Shown in pieces: positions 33,255-43,932 of a stretch of DNA of 64,000 nucleotides. Location of the stretch: assembly GCF_004210375.1 (NCBI RefSeq), contig NC_134830.1, forward strand, positions 1,178,001 to 1,242,000. Reading direction: 5' to 3'. How positions within the stretch are numbered: the stretch's first letter is position 1; the number at the start of each line of letters is the position of its first letter. The translations under genes and the position numbers were made by a program. The notes under the pieces were generated by a model. That model was not told the origin of the DNA and made no database searches. It was given only the letters and a program-made list of their open reading frames with translations. This DNA comes from Tachypleus tridentatus. Taxonomy: Eukaryota; Arthropoda; Merostomata; Xiphosura; Limulidae.

Positions 33255-33368
33255 GTACTATATTTGTTTTAGAGCAAAGCCACATTAAGTTATTTCCTGT
33301 TTCCACTACCATAAATCGAACTCCGGGTTCTTGTGTCCATAGACTAACCGTTTTTCCACTAGGGGACA
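33255..33368 (-). mobile_element. SINE family 2 copy, diverged
   Basis: Minus-strand 'tcccctagtggaaaaacggt', B box 'ggagttcgatttatggtagt', tail toward 'gctttgctctaaaac'. The two opposing open frames here belong to it. Confidence 0.75.
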
Positions 33369-34000
33369 CTCTCAAGAGGGAGAATCCAAGGAAAATATTG
33401 CTTTCTTTATTATCTTCCTGCTATATAATGCATTTTATGACTTAATTTTACAGGGGAAGACGGTTGCACAATATATTTGTTATAGCTCACTTTACACTTT
33501 AAAGTACTTTGAAATTTTTTACTACATTCACATTTCTATATCGTTCAACTTAGATCAACTGTTATCATTGTTGTTTACTGAATGATTACATAAGTCTTTC
33601 ATTGTTTACGTCAACTGTCAATACTGCTTTACCACAAGTGGTTAGGTCAAACTTGTATTGTTCAACATATATCAGCACAAATACCAAGGTTAATGAGTGG
33701 TCTTGGCTGAGATTTGTGTGTATATCTAAACTCATGTCTTTAGGAAATTTTCTAATGAACTAAATGTTACATTTCGAAAAATTAAAATTATGATGACTAG
33801 AAAGCGTAACACAGTTGAACGATAAATAAAGAAGTATAAAATGAAATTGGTACTAGTGCACATGCGCAAATTTGAAAATTAAGTACAGATGATAAATCTA
33901 AGTTTCACTTGTTTCCTACGACAAGACATCGAATAATATGAATAATTTACAAATGCTTGCGTTTTCGATCAAATAAGATCGGCAAACAAAAGAAGAGACT
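33369..34000. other. Intron, no supported feature
   Basis: AT-rich unique sequence, nothing recognised. Confidence 0.4.
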
Positions 34001-34365
34001 CTACACTTTACATTACTCTTCATTGGCCACAACATTCTACACTTTACATTACTCTTCACTGGCCACAATACTGTACACTTTGCATTACTCTTCACTGGCC
34101 ACAATACTCTACACTTTACATTAATCTTCATTGGTCACAATATTCTACACTTTACGTTAATCTACATTGGTCGCAATACTCTACACTTTACGTTAATCTA
34201 CATTGGTCACAATACTCTACACTTTATATTACTCTTCATTGGCCACAATACTTTACACTTTATATTACTCTTCATTGGCCACAATACTCTACACTTTAAA
34301 TTACTTTCCATTGGACATAAGACTACATTTTACAGTACTCTTTATTGGCTGTGAGACTCTACAGT
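34001..34365 (+). repeat. Minisatellite, 36-bp unit, about 10 copies
   Basis: Unit: ctacactttacattactctt, then cactggccacaatact; period measured 34001 to 34037. Later copies are more diverged. Open frames on both strands are repeat translations. Confidence 0.93.
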
Positions 34366-34479
34366 GTGCAAGATTATTACGATTTAAGCTGATTGAACAT
34401 AAAAGAGAAAAATCTGTACTTTTGGCAGAGTGATCTTGACAAAAACAACTAAATTCATGAGATGTAATCAACTTCTATA

Positions 34480-34870
34480 ATTATTGTACTATACTGTTAT
34501 CATTGTTGTGCTATACTATTATCATTGTTCTACAGTATTGTTATCACTGTTATAACATACTGTTAGGCCCAGCATGGTCAGGTGGTTAGAGATCTCGACT
34601 CGCAATCTGAGGGTCGCGGGTTCGAATACCCGTCACACCAAACATGCTCGCCCTTTCAGTCTTAGGGGCGTTATAATGTGATGGTCAATCCAACTATTCG
34701 TTGGTAAAAGAGTAGCCCAAGAGTTGGCGGCGAGTGGCGATGTCTAACTGTCTTCCCTCTAACCTTACAGTGCAAAATTAGGGAGAGCTAGCGCGTATAG
34801 CCTTCTGTAGCTTTGCGCGAAATTCAAAAAAAAACATACTGTTATCACTTTTATACCGTATTGTTATCGT
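34480..34870 (+). repeat. Short 'actgttatcattgtt' tandem repeat interrupted by a SINE
   Basis: Copies of a roughly 24-bp unit (tatactgttatcattgttgt) lie on both sides of the SINE at 34566-34832, which split the array. Confidence 0.75.
34566..34832 (+). mobile_element. tRNA-derived SINE, family 1, full length with TSD
   Basis: From 'ggcccagcatggtcaggtgg' to 'gcgcgaaattcaaaaa', flanked by aacatactgtta at 34554-34565 and 34833-34844. It lies 124 bases upstream of exon 34957. Confidence 0.95.
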
Positions 34871-34956
34871 TGTTATTTTGTGAATTAGTAAATTTACCTC
34901 ACATTTTAAATGTACTTGTATAACGTGCTTCCATGATTCTTCTATTTGTTACCCAG

Positions 34957-35041
34957 GGTTACCTGCCATTGTTGTTCTCATCTGGGCTCTCAGTAAAGTT
35001 TATTTTTCACCACTCCCAAGTGACACATTTTTACTTGTAAG
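34957..35041 (+). CDS. Class B GPCR exon, TM4 and start of ECL2
   Basis: Acceptor ttacccag and donor taag|gtaagt. GG joins the preceding G as Gly, then 27 codons, then AG. The peptide LPAIVVLIWALSKVYF continues TM4 after GWG (family GWGxPA..V..WA), and SPLPSDTFLLV opens ECL2. Both junction phases agree with neighbours: G+GG here, AG+G at 36315. The exon is 85 nt in an AT-rich intronic setting, with a SINE 124 bases upstream. Confidence 0.92.
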
Positions 35042-35634
35042 GTAAGTAAGTACAAGTTGTTGTTTTCTTCTTTTATTTTGAGCTCTAAAACTACGTTTAG
35101 TGAAGTTTATTTAATCGTAGATTTTATTAGCATAATGAATCACTAAACAACCAAAATTGTACTAAGGTAATACAAACCAAATATATTCAATACGCTCAAC
35201 GTACACTTCGAGTTCACAATGTGTCTGAACCATTTAAATATTGCGTTGTTAGTCCAATAGTTAAGACCGCTTACAGTGTGGAGAAGTGAGCTCTAGGAAA
35301 ATGAATGATCACAATGTAGATCTATCGAATATGTTCGTTAAGAGCACTAATAGTGTTTATCCTTTTTCTTTAACGAGTGGATGAAACTATTGTCACGTGG
35401 TATTATCGTTGTTGTTGTAACAGCTCTGAAAACTAGATGATATGCGGTTTAAGGTAATAAAATTCGAAATAAATTATTTCTTAAAACTCTTCGTAATATT
35501 TTGCAAAGCCTATAATTAAACACAGAATGCTCAAAAACTAGAATAATTCTGTTTATAACTGAAGTTTTGCTTGTGTAGGAACTTTTGCTGTTCCTACATG
35601 TAGTTGAAACTTTTTTAATACTAGGTGATTGTTT
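35042..35634. other. Intron, no supported feature
   Basis: AT-rich unique sequence after donor 35042, nothing recognised. Confidence 0.4.
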
Positions 35635-35754
35635 GCTTGTTTTTGAATTTCACGCAAAACTACACGAAGTCTATCTGCACTAGCCGTCCTTAATTTAGCA
35701 GTGTAAGACTAGAGGGAGAGCAGCTAGTCACCATCATCCACCACCAACTCTTGG
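35635..35754 (-). mobile_element. SINE family 1, tail half
   Basis: Minus strand: the body end 'ccaagagttggtggtggatg' through 'tgcgtgaaattcaaaaacaa'; head absent. Confidence 0.88.
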
Positions 35755-35924
35755 TACACTAGGTGAATCATTTATGGCAGTTAACAGATGTGTTGGATTT
35801 CAGGATTTAATCATTGATTAGTAAAACATTTTTGTGAATCCACTGAAATTTGTATATTGTTTTCATCTTCTGATGTGGACAATTTAGTGTATGCCTCGAA
35901 TTAAACGTATAGCTCAATATACAC

Positions 35925-36200
35925 CAGTTGTTGTTACTACTGTATCATGAGTAATTAAATTAAACTTTGGAATTCAACTTTCATCAATTGTTAGCATTGT
36001 TGTACCATGATAAATAATTAAATTTAACTTGGAGTCCAACTTCCATCAATCGTTACCATTATTGTACCATGAAATTTTATTAAATTAAACTTGGAGTCCA
36101 ACTTTCATAAATTGTTACCATTGTTCTACCATGATAAATAATTAAATTAAACTTCAGATCCCACTTATATCAGTTGTTAACATTATTGTACCCGAGTAAT
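35925..36200 (+). repeat. Tandem repeat, about 62-bp unit, 4 copies
   Basis: Repeated 'taccatgataaataattaaa', 'ttaaacttggagtccaactt' and 'tcatcaattgttaccattgt', ending about 115 bases before exon 36315. Confidence 0.88.
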
Positions 36201-36314
36201 AACTTATTTAATTTTTTAAAAGTACGATTTCATAACAGTCGTTGAATGAACTGTATTAATGTTATTACACATTTGTAACATTTCGACTTTAACCTCTTCA
36301 TGTCGTTTTTCCAG

Positions 36315-36381
36315 GTGTCCATGGCAAATCAGAGACAGTTATGATTATATATTTATTGTTCCGGTTATTGTCGTTCTATTG
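36315..36381 (+). CDS. Class B GPCR exon, ECL2 Cys and first part of TM5
   Basis: Acceptor tttttccag and donor ttg|gtgagt. One leading base completes Arg, then 22 codons: CPWQIRDSYDYIFIVPVIVV, then LL. The Cys next to Pro-Trp fits the ECL2 Cys that pairs with the TM3 Cys, and IVPVIVVLL fits the start of TM5 (RGP in many relatives, VP here). It ends in phase 0, matching exon 43294. At only 67 nt it could be missed by gene finders, but phase and content agree on both sides. Confidence 0.9.
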
Positions 36382-37423
36382 GTGAGTTTTTTTCTCTCAT
36401 TTTATCATATATTTACACATGCGATAGGGTTAAGAGAACTTCCTGGTACACAAACATAGACTTTATTTTTTTTGGTAGAATATGTTATATTTTGTTTTAA
36501 TATATTACAAATTTTTAGCTCACGAACTAAATTCAGTTTAGTTTTAAAAAATGTAAATTTTGATCAATAACTAATAACATTACGAGTGACTTCCATTTAT
36601 TTGTATATGTCTTTTTCTAATCTAGTATTTTATAGAATATTTCAAAGTGATTGAAATGAAAAATGTAAAACAAGGTCCCCTGGTGGAACAGAGGTATGTT
36701 TGTGGACTTACAAATGTGAGTTTTTTACTACTGTAGACAAGTAAAAGTAATTCTTACGTAATCAAATAGCATTATAATTAGTAGACATATTATCCTGGTA
36801 TCATTTTAAAAAAAATTCATACTATTACATGTTGGAGTCAATTACAGCCAAACACTGGATCAGTTCATTTAACAATATCTTAAATTTTTGTTTATTTATT
36901 ACTTCTATAACATCCATGCTTTCCCACATTGTTAATGTGGTGAAAGTCATCAACTAGTTCTGTTTGTTCTTTTCCTGAAAACCTACTATGACCACTTTTG
37001 AATTTTTAAATTTTTATTCCTACTAAATTTTCTAATTACTTAGTTAAGGGCGTTACGAATCATCAGTGATTAACCAATTAAAGTTAGCGATGCACCACAC
37101 GCCTTTAATGATTAACCAGTCAGCAATGAGTAACATAATACACTTTCATTAATTAACCAGTAAACAACATCAATATTTATCTTCCGTAGTTTATAAACTA
37201 GCGAAGCTCATTGGCTTTCTCAACTTTAACTCATGGGAACAGTAAAACAAAAAATAGATGAAATATTTCCAACGACTGATTAGAAGCAGCAATTCAGTCA
37301 CTATTAACCTATTCATCAATCATTCTGTCAGTACAAATATATATTGATTTTTCAGAAGTAAAATATGTTGAATCATATATTTAATAATTTATTATAGCGC
37401 AATTCATACCTGAAACGTAAAAC
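36382..37423. other. Intron with a small SINE family 2 fragment
   Basis: A head fragment of family 2 ('ggtcccctggtggaacagag', 'ttgtggacttacaaatg') is at 36675-36719. The rest is AT-rich with repeated 'gattaaccagt' near 37070-37155, and no gene. Confidence 0.5.
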
Positions 37424-37680
37424 GAGGCCTGGCATGGCGTGGTGGTCAGGGTTCTCACTTCATAATCTGCATGAAGTGCGATAGAAACCTATCATCAAAC
37501 ATGATCTGTGTAGGGGCCTTATAATGTAACAGATAACCTCACCTTTCGTTGGTAAAACGTAGTACAAGATTTGGCGGTAGATGCTATTGGCTAGCTACCT
37601 TTTCTCTATATAGTCTATCACTTCAAAATAAGGGATAACTAGAGCAAATATCCTACAAATTTTTGTGCACAACATTCAAG
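37424..37680 (+). mobile_element. tRNA-derived SINE, family 1, highly diverged
   Basis: 'gaggcctggcatggcgtggt' head, 'gccttataatgtaacagata' body and a degraded tail; internal B box damaged. Confidence 0.85.
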
Positions 37681-37717
37681 GGATAAACAAAATTTACGAT
37701 TCGATATCTGGTGATTT

Positions 37718-37968
37718 AGGTCCCCTCGGTGACACAGTGGCATGTCTGTGTTTTTCTTATAGCAATGCCATAACGAGCTATCTGCTGAGCCCATCGGGGA
37801 AATCGAATTCCTGATTTTAGTGTTTTAAATCCGTAGACATACCATTCTTCTAGCGTGGGGAAGGGATGTCTGCGGACTCTAATGCTAAAATATGGGTTTC
37901 GATATCTGTGGTGGACAAAGCAGAGATAACCCATTCTTTAGTTTTGTGCTTAACTACAAACAAACTAC
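37718..37968. mobile_element. Composite of SINE family 2 pieces in opposite orientations
   Basis: A plus-strand head (ggtcccctcggtgacacagt) is followed by a minus-strand head/B-box piece (about 37780-37860) and then a plus-strand copy (gatgtctgcggactctaatg, gggtttcgatatctgtggtg, gataacccattctttagttt). The minus-strand open frame at 37716-37934 lies in it. Confidence 0.7.
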
Positions 37969-39107
37969 TAATAACAATACGACCTTAGAATCACACGAAA
38001 CTTAACAAAATAGCTGTGAAAATAAAAGATAGCTTACTGCGTAGAAAGACCCGATTGCACTGTGTGTGTTGAAGACTGTCGTTACTTATTGAAGAGACAG
38101 CTTCTAAAGAAACTAACAAACTTGCTTTTTTTTTAATAACATGAAATCCTCGAACATTTTAAAGACGAAATGGGAAGATCACGTGCAGTAACTCGTGTAA
38201 TAAATAAACTGAAATCTTGTGACAAATAATATAATATACCTAGTGGCATTTAGCAGCAACAACAACGTAAATCGCAAAAGGAGAAAAAAAAATGTATTAA
38301 ATACGTTTTCATATTTGATTTATTTAGTGAAATGCGTTCTTCTATCTAACATATAATATTATAGTCTTATACTACCTAGAAGTAAGAGAAGAAGAGAGAA
38401 ACAATGAAAGACTTCTTAAAGTCGTATTTGTTTTGATAACTTGTTTAAACTTTATTTCTTAATGTCAACTCCAATAATCTTCTTAATTTTACGAAAGTAC
38501 TATTCGAAATTCCACATTCTCTTGCATAATTAGTAACAACTGACGCTAAGTGAAATATTTCACTTTAGGATTAAGTGTTATATATTTATTTGTTATTGTT
38601 TAACATGAACTAATCCGCTAGAGGGGGGAAGCGACTCTGTATGGAATATGTTAATTTAGGTAAGTAAAATATTAAAGGTCGTAACAAGATGAAGCCTTAT
38701 CAGGCCTAAGAAACAAGCGACTTTGATTTATGTTCCTACGTCTTAAGATAATTTTAAAATCTTAAGATTATTTTTGTTACCAGAAATAATTTTCTTTCTT
38801 CTGATGTCTCGAAATCAAAAAAATTAAAGTGTTGACATATAGTTAATATTTTTGCATCTGTAAGCCTATTTAAAAATTTAGATTTCTATAATGAATAAAT
38901 ATAAATATAAATTGTGAATTGATCGTTAGGAAGTACCCCTATAAAAGTACATGAATTGTAATCAGTGATGTAATTTCCCGTTAAAGAATGACATCAAAAA
39001 GCAACAATCGTTAAAACGAGGTCCAATTTTTAGATTACTCGACATTTATTTCGAACCAATAGAAGAACACACCTACTAACAGTTTCATCTTCAAAACTTT
39101 CCGTAGT
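37969..39107. other. Intron, no supported feature
   Basis: AT-rich unique sequence, nothing recognised. Confidence 0.4.
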
Positions 39108-39366
39108 CTGGCATGGTCTGTTGGCTCGAGTTCTCGACTCGCAATCTGAGGATCGTAGATTCGAGTTCTGCACCCGAACATGCTCACTCTTTCAGCCGTA
39201 GATCGCTAATGTGACGGTAAATCCTACTATTCGTTAGCAAAATATTAATTAACCCAAGAATTAGTGGTTGGTGGTGTTCACTAGTCTTGTCTGTAGTCTA
39301 TCACCTAAAAATCAGGGTGGCTAACACAGATATTTAGCGAGTAGTTTTGCGCGAAATTCAAACACA
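39108..39366 (+). mobile_element. tRNA-derived SINE, family 1, diverged
   Basis: 'gtctggcatggtctgttggc' head, 'ctcgactcgcaatctgagga', body 'tcgctaatgtgacggtaaat', tail 'ttgcgcgaaattcaaacaca'. Confidence 0.9.
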
Positions 39367-40734
39367 CAAATAAATCATAAACTTCTAATCGCAAATACAG
39401 TAGTTTGACGTTTAACTTAAACATCTACTGGAGCCACAAATGTGGATATAGTTGGAAAATTCGACTGTAACAGTCAATATTCTGTTATTTGTATAAAGTC
39501 ACAAGTGGCACTGTTTCATGCCCAGTTAAACAGTTTTTTTCTGTTAAATAGGGTAACTAAACGAAAAGTCACTTGAGTTCTTGGAATTTTAAAAATCGAA
39601 AAAATATTTTTCTATCTTCATCTTTTTAAAGACATAAGAATACAGAGAAAAAATTGATTCTTTCAAAAAATAAATATAAATTTCAATTTACTTCTAATTC
39701 TTAGCCACAAATGTTGTGAAGCGCCTTCACTCTCACGATCGAACATGAATTATTATGTGTAAATAATGGTGGTTCCAAAATACCTAATGTAAAATGTTAA
39801 ACTGCACAACTTATTTTATATCACTAGTTGAAGAAAACATGTCATTCGCAGCTGTTCTTTCTCCTCTTAATTTGTATGAAAACAAAAATCTAAACATTAA
39901 TGGATCGATTGACAAGGCCTCCTTTTACTATTTAAAGATGGCGTGTTGAATTCTTAGCCTGATCTAAAGTTAAACTAAATGACCTATTTGTTTGTGTTTT
40001 ATTTCTTTATTGTTGTTGGTTTTGTTGCTTTTGTGGCAAACGTACGTCATTGAATTTATGTGATTCAAAAGTATTTTATTTATCCTTCAAAGTAATTTTA
40101 GTTTTCTACAAACTTTGACGTCGTATATTAAGAAATTAACGGGTAAGCTAGGCTTGATCTGTTTATTTACATTGTAAGTCATATGGTAGGAAAAACTTTA
40201 GTTTGAAGTATATACATCACAACTCAAGTGGTTTGACTAAACATTACATAAATGTAACATTGATATATTATTATATCTATAGTAGATGGAGAAAAAATCC
40301 CATAGCAGACAAGCATTCGGTGGTGCCATAGGAGATGGATAAAAGTTAGCATAATATAAAGGTCATACGAGTGATACATAGAAAAAACATCGTATAACAT
40401 AGTTATATATGATCAAGGCAATAGAAAAATGTTCAAGCATCACTTAAATGCTGGTATTAGATAATATTGATTGCGCAGGTTGCAAGTGCTTTATATGGGA
40501 AGTTATAATAATACGTACACGTTCTGGTATCATACTTATTGTGGTTAGTAAAGGTATACCACGAACACGAACCTTGAATATACCTCTAAATAAAGTTTCA
40601 CAATCTTTTTTTATATGTGGTCGCAACCGAAGTAAACCAATATATTTGTGTCTTTAATATCGGGATAAACTCACTATAACCATATGCTTTAGGCATGTAT
40701 CTCTTGAGGATAAATACATATGAATTTATGCACT
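39367..40734. other. Intron, no supported feature
   Basis: The two opposing open frames at 40444-40657 have no family motif. AT-rich unique sequence otherwise. Confidence 0.4.
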
Positions 40735-41565
40735 TTGACCATCTATACGTATTCTTGGTTCATACTTCTTGAACAGGGTAACAAAAACATATATATCTAG
40801 ATCATAGGATATGTATTCTTGGTTCATAGTTCTATAGCAGGGTAACAAAAACATATATATCTACATCACGAGATATGTACTCTTTGTTCATACTTCTAGA
40901 GCAGGGTAACAAAAATATACATATCTAGATCACGAGACATGTACTCTTTGTTCATACTTCTTTTGCAGGGTAACAATAACATATATATTTATATCACGGG
41001 GTATGTACTCTTGGTTCATACTTCTAGAGTAGGTAACAAAAACATATATATCCAGATCACGGGATATGTACTCTTGGTTCATACTTCTCTAGCAGGGTAA
41101 CAAAAACATATATATATATATATCACGGGATATGTATTCTTGGTTCATACTTCTAGTAGCAGGTAACGAAAACATATATATATAGATCACGGGATATGTA
41201 TTCTTGGTTCATACTTCTATAGCAGATAACAAAAACATATATATCTAGATCACGGGATATGTACTCTTGGTTCATATTTCTATAGCAGGTAACAAAAACA
41301 TATATATCTAGATCACGGGATATGTACTCTTGGTTCATATTTCTATAGCAGGTAACAAAAACATATATATCTAAATCATGGGATATGTACTCTTTCTTCA
41401 TACTTCTAGAGCAGGTAACAAAACATATATATTTAGATCACGGGATATGTATTCTTGGTTCATACTTCTATAGCAGGTAACAAAAACATATATATCTAGA
41501 TCACGGGATATGTATTCTTGGTTCACACTTGTAGTAGTGGGATAACAAATGTATGTCTAGATCAC
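40735..41565 (+). repeat. Minisatellite, 62-64-bp unit, about 13 copies
   Basis: Unit: cttggttcatacttctatag, then caggtaacaaaaacatatat, then atctagatcacgggatatgtact. Each copy has 'ctatagcaggtaac', which looks like an acceptor joined to a donor. The minus-strand frame 41153-41401 is a repeat translation. Confidence 0.95.
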
Positions 41566-42540
41566 GAGATACGTTTTTACACGAAGTGTAGATTCAAATA
41601 TTTTGGTTTTATATATATAATAGCAGGATAAAATATCACATATTATTTAAATAATTCTTTTTTATGACTCGATAAATAATTTATTTTAGGCGATATCGTT
41701 CGCAACATAGTAACAAGTACATTTGATATTTTGGAATCTATAAACATACAAAAAGCCATTCTTGGTTTTATAACGCTTCTTTTGTTGGTAACGCTCAACT
41801 TTCTGTTGGCAACTTTCAGACTGTCTTAATGATTTGTCTCAGGCAGAAGTCTCGAGTTCAAATCCTATTTAAGTGAGAATTATATATATAAGGCGAATTG
41901 TTAGCTCATAGTTCACGGAGATAAAAATACTAAGAAGTTTGTATTGTGTATTTGGGTTATTTGTTGACATTCAATTAAGAAAACGGAGGAATCCTTTGTA
42001 CAGCGTTTAACCGTCATGCAGAAGTCTCCCATTCAAATATCAGTGGAGTGGTGATTTTATTTTATATTTCTTTATTATTATATTAATTTTCATATATTTA
42101 TTATTATGATACTAACAACGTTTTATTCAAGTATTAGGGAAAATACTAATACACTTATTGATTAAATCACGGATAATATCATATTACATAATAAATACCA
42201 GCGACTGTATCTGTTCAAAACAACTTAAATACATTGTCAACCTAATAGGTGGCGCTTCAATACATTACTGTTTTTCACTTTTGGTAAGATATTTTGTTTA
42301 ATTTAATCAAAATATTTATAAGTATTAAAGAAACGTTATACCTTCAGTCATTTGTCCTTCACCATAAAATCTTTGCCTTTGATATCATAGTTAACAAATA
42401 GCTGAGTGAGACATTTGATGATGTAAGAATATTTCTTGAGGAACCTTTGTTTCGTATTGTTTAATATACGTATATATATATATATAAGGCTTTATCAAGA
42501 AGCACATTTAAAAATAATGAGTACACTGACAGCAACTGCT
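41566..42540. other. Intron; AT-rich with microsatellite near 42470
   Basis: Two weak B-box-like pieces (cagaagtctcgagttcaaat near 41842 and a similar one near 42020) suggest old tRNA-derived remnants. A (TA)n run is at 42468-42485. No exon seen. Confidence 0.4.
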
Positions 42541-42665
42541 GATTGACCGTAACATTATAAGGCCCCACGGCTGAAAGGGCGAGTATGTTTGGTGTGACGG
42601 GGATTCGAACCCGTGACCCTAAGATTACGAGTAGAACGCCTTAACCCACCTGGCCATGCCAGTTC
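42541..42665 (-). mobile_element. SINE family 1, head and part of body
   Basis: Minus strand 'ggaactggcatggccaggtg', 'cacgggttcgaatccccgtc', 'ccttataatgttacggtcaa'; tail missing. Confidence 0.9.
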
Positions 42666-42935
42666 CCAACACGTGCATGACTTACTATTCAGATAGAGGA
42701 CGTAATTTTAGCCAGCTTAAATTCACACCAGTGAAATAAGCCGTTCATTATCTACTTACTGACCTACCTCCTCAAGATTAAAGACCGTCTTTTCAGAAAA
42801 CACTATACCTCTTAGATAAAAAACAAAACAACAAAACTTCCAAATCCTACCAAGTTACAGAACGTTGATTAGAACATAATATATCCCACGTCACAGCGCC
42901 AAAATGCATAGCATTTCCTCTATACATCTCTTCGG

Positions 42936-43192
42936 AGAGCCTAGTAGGTTCAAATGATTATCGTGGCGAACCTTGGATCCGGGTTCGCACCCCGTTACTA
43001 CCGCAAAAATCACACTTTGCTATTTCTGGATGTGGGTGCGTTATAACAGTGACGGTCAAATCCAACTATTCAATTGGCGGTGGGTGTAGTTGGATAACTG
43101 CCTTCCCCGTGTAGTCTATCTTTAAAATTCAGAGTCGACTAGCGCAAACAGCCACGAATAGACTTTGCGCGAAATTCAACAAAACAAACAAA
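42936..43192 (+). mobile_element. SINE family 1, diverged head
   Basis: 'ggatccgggttcgcaccccg' B box, 'gcgttataacagtgacggtc' body, tail 'gactttgcgcgaaattcaac'. It ends about 100 bases before exon 43294. Confidence 0.85.
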
Positions 43193-43293
43193 CACGTTAT
43201 TTCATGATTTAATAATTGCCGTTAATATCTTGATGTTTACTTTCACAAGAGCTGGAATGTTGTTGGGTTTTAAATGCATGTTTTTTATTTCAG

Positions 43294-43374
43294 ATAAACG
43301 TATTCTTTCTTGGACAGATTATGTGGGTTCTAATCACTAAACTCAGAGCAGTACGATCGAACAAAACAATACCG
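43294..43374 (+). CDS. Class B GPCR exon, end of TM5 and ICL3
   Basis: Acceptor ttttatttcag and donor ccg|gtgagt, exactly 27 codons in phase 0: INVFFLGQIMWVLITKLRAV, then RSNKTIP. This matches the class B TM5 end and the ICL3 motif (INxxFLxxIxxVLxTKLRA) that contacts the G protein. It is the last exon recognised. The donor lies 58 bases before the assembly gap. The next exon, expected to start with the QxRKAxKA..LLPLLG region of TM6, is not seen in the remaining sequence, so this intron appears to exceed 20 kb. Confidence 0.93.
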
Positions 43375-43432
43375 GTGAGTTATTGGATTTCTGCTTTTAT
43401 ACATTTTAAAATAGATATACAAACAAGACAGA

Positions 43433-43932
43433 NNNNNNNNNNNNNNNNNNNNNNNNNNNNNNNNNNNNNNNNNNNNNNNNNNNNNNNNNNNNNNNNNNNN
43501 NNNNNNNNNNNNNNNNNNNNNNNNNNNNNNNNNNNNNNNNNNNNNNNNNNNNNNNNNNNNNNNNNNNNNNNNNNNNNNNNNNNNNNNNNNNNNNNNNNNN
43601 NNNNNNNNNNNNNNNNNNNNNNNNNNNNNNNNNNNNNNNNNNNNNNNNNNNNNNNNNNNNNNNNNNNNNNNNNNNNNNNNNNNNNNNNNNNNNNNNNNNN
43701 NNNNNNNNNNNNNNNNNNNNNNNNNNNNNNNNNNNNNNNNNNNNNNNNNNNNNNNNNNNNNNNNNNNNNNNNNNNNNNNNNNNNNNNNNNNNNNNNNNNN
43801 NNNNNNNNNNNNNNNNNNNNNNNNNNNNNNNNNNNNNNNNNNNNNNNNNNNNNNNNNNNNNNNNNNNNNNNNNNNNNNNNNNNNNNNNNNNNNNNNNNNN
43901 NNNNNNNNNNNNNNNNNNNNNNNNNNNNNNNN
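43433..43932. other. Assembly gap, exactly 500 N
   Basis: A round-number run of N directly before the 69-bp array, which resumes mid-unit. The true missing length is probably unknown and could include more array or an exon. Confidence 0.97.

Larger units (their letters stand above)
2476..43374 (+). other. Partial class B (secretin-family) GPCR gene, DH44/CRF receptor-like, nine exons seen
   Basis: Nine plus-strand exons with GT-AG borders join into a class B receptor lacking TM6, TM7 and the C-tail. Seen: six ectodomain cysteines in family order (ALSC, IRCN, LSCWP, ISCFP, RLCYENG, SKCN), TM1 after IYYIGY, the TM2 signature DLRCLRN..HTNL, the TM3 signature NFFWMFVEGLYLY with its Glu, a TM3-start Cys (AACVL) and ECL2 Cys (RCPW) for the conserved disulfide, and the ICL3 motif ITKLRA. 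Known of the family: such receptors bind peptide hormones at the extracellular domain and usually couple to Gs. The CFPELKGIRYNTSENATR pattern fits DH44/CRF-type receptors better than PDF or calcitonin-type ones; this subtype is inference. All visible exon junctions agree in phase except 17394/20122. Introns exceed 20 kb in total and are mostly minisatellite and SINE. Confidence 0.9.
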
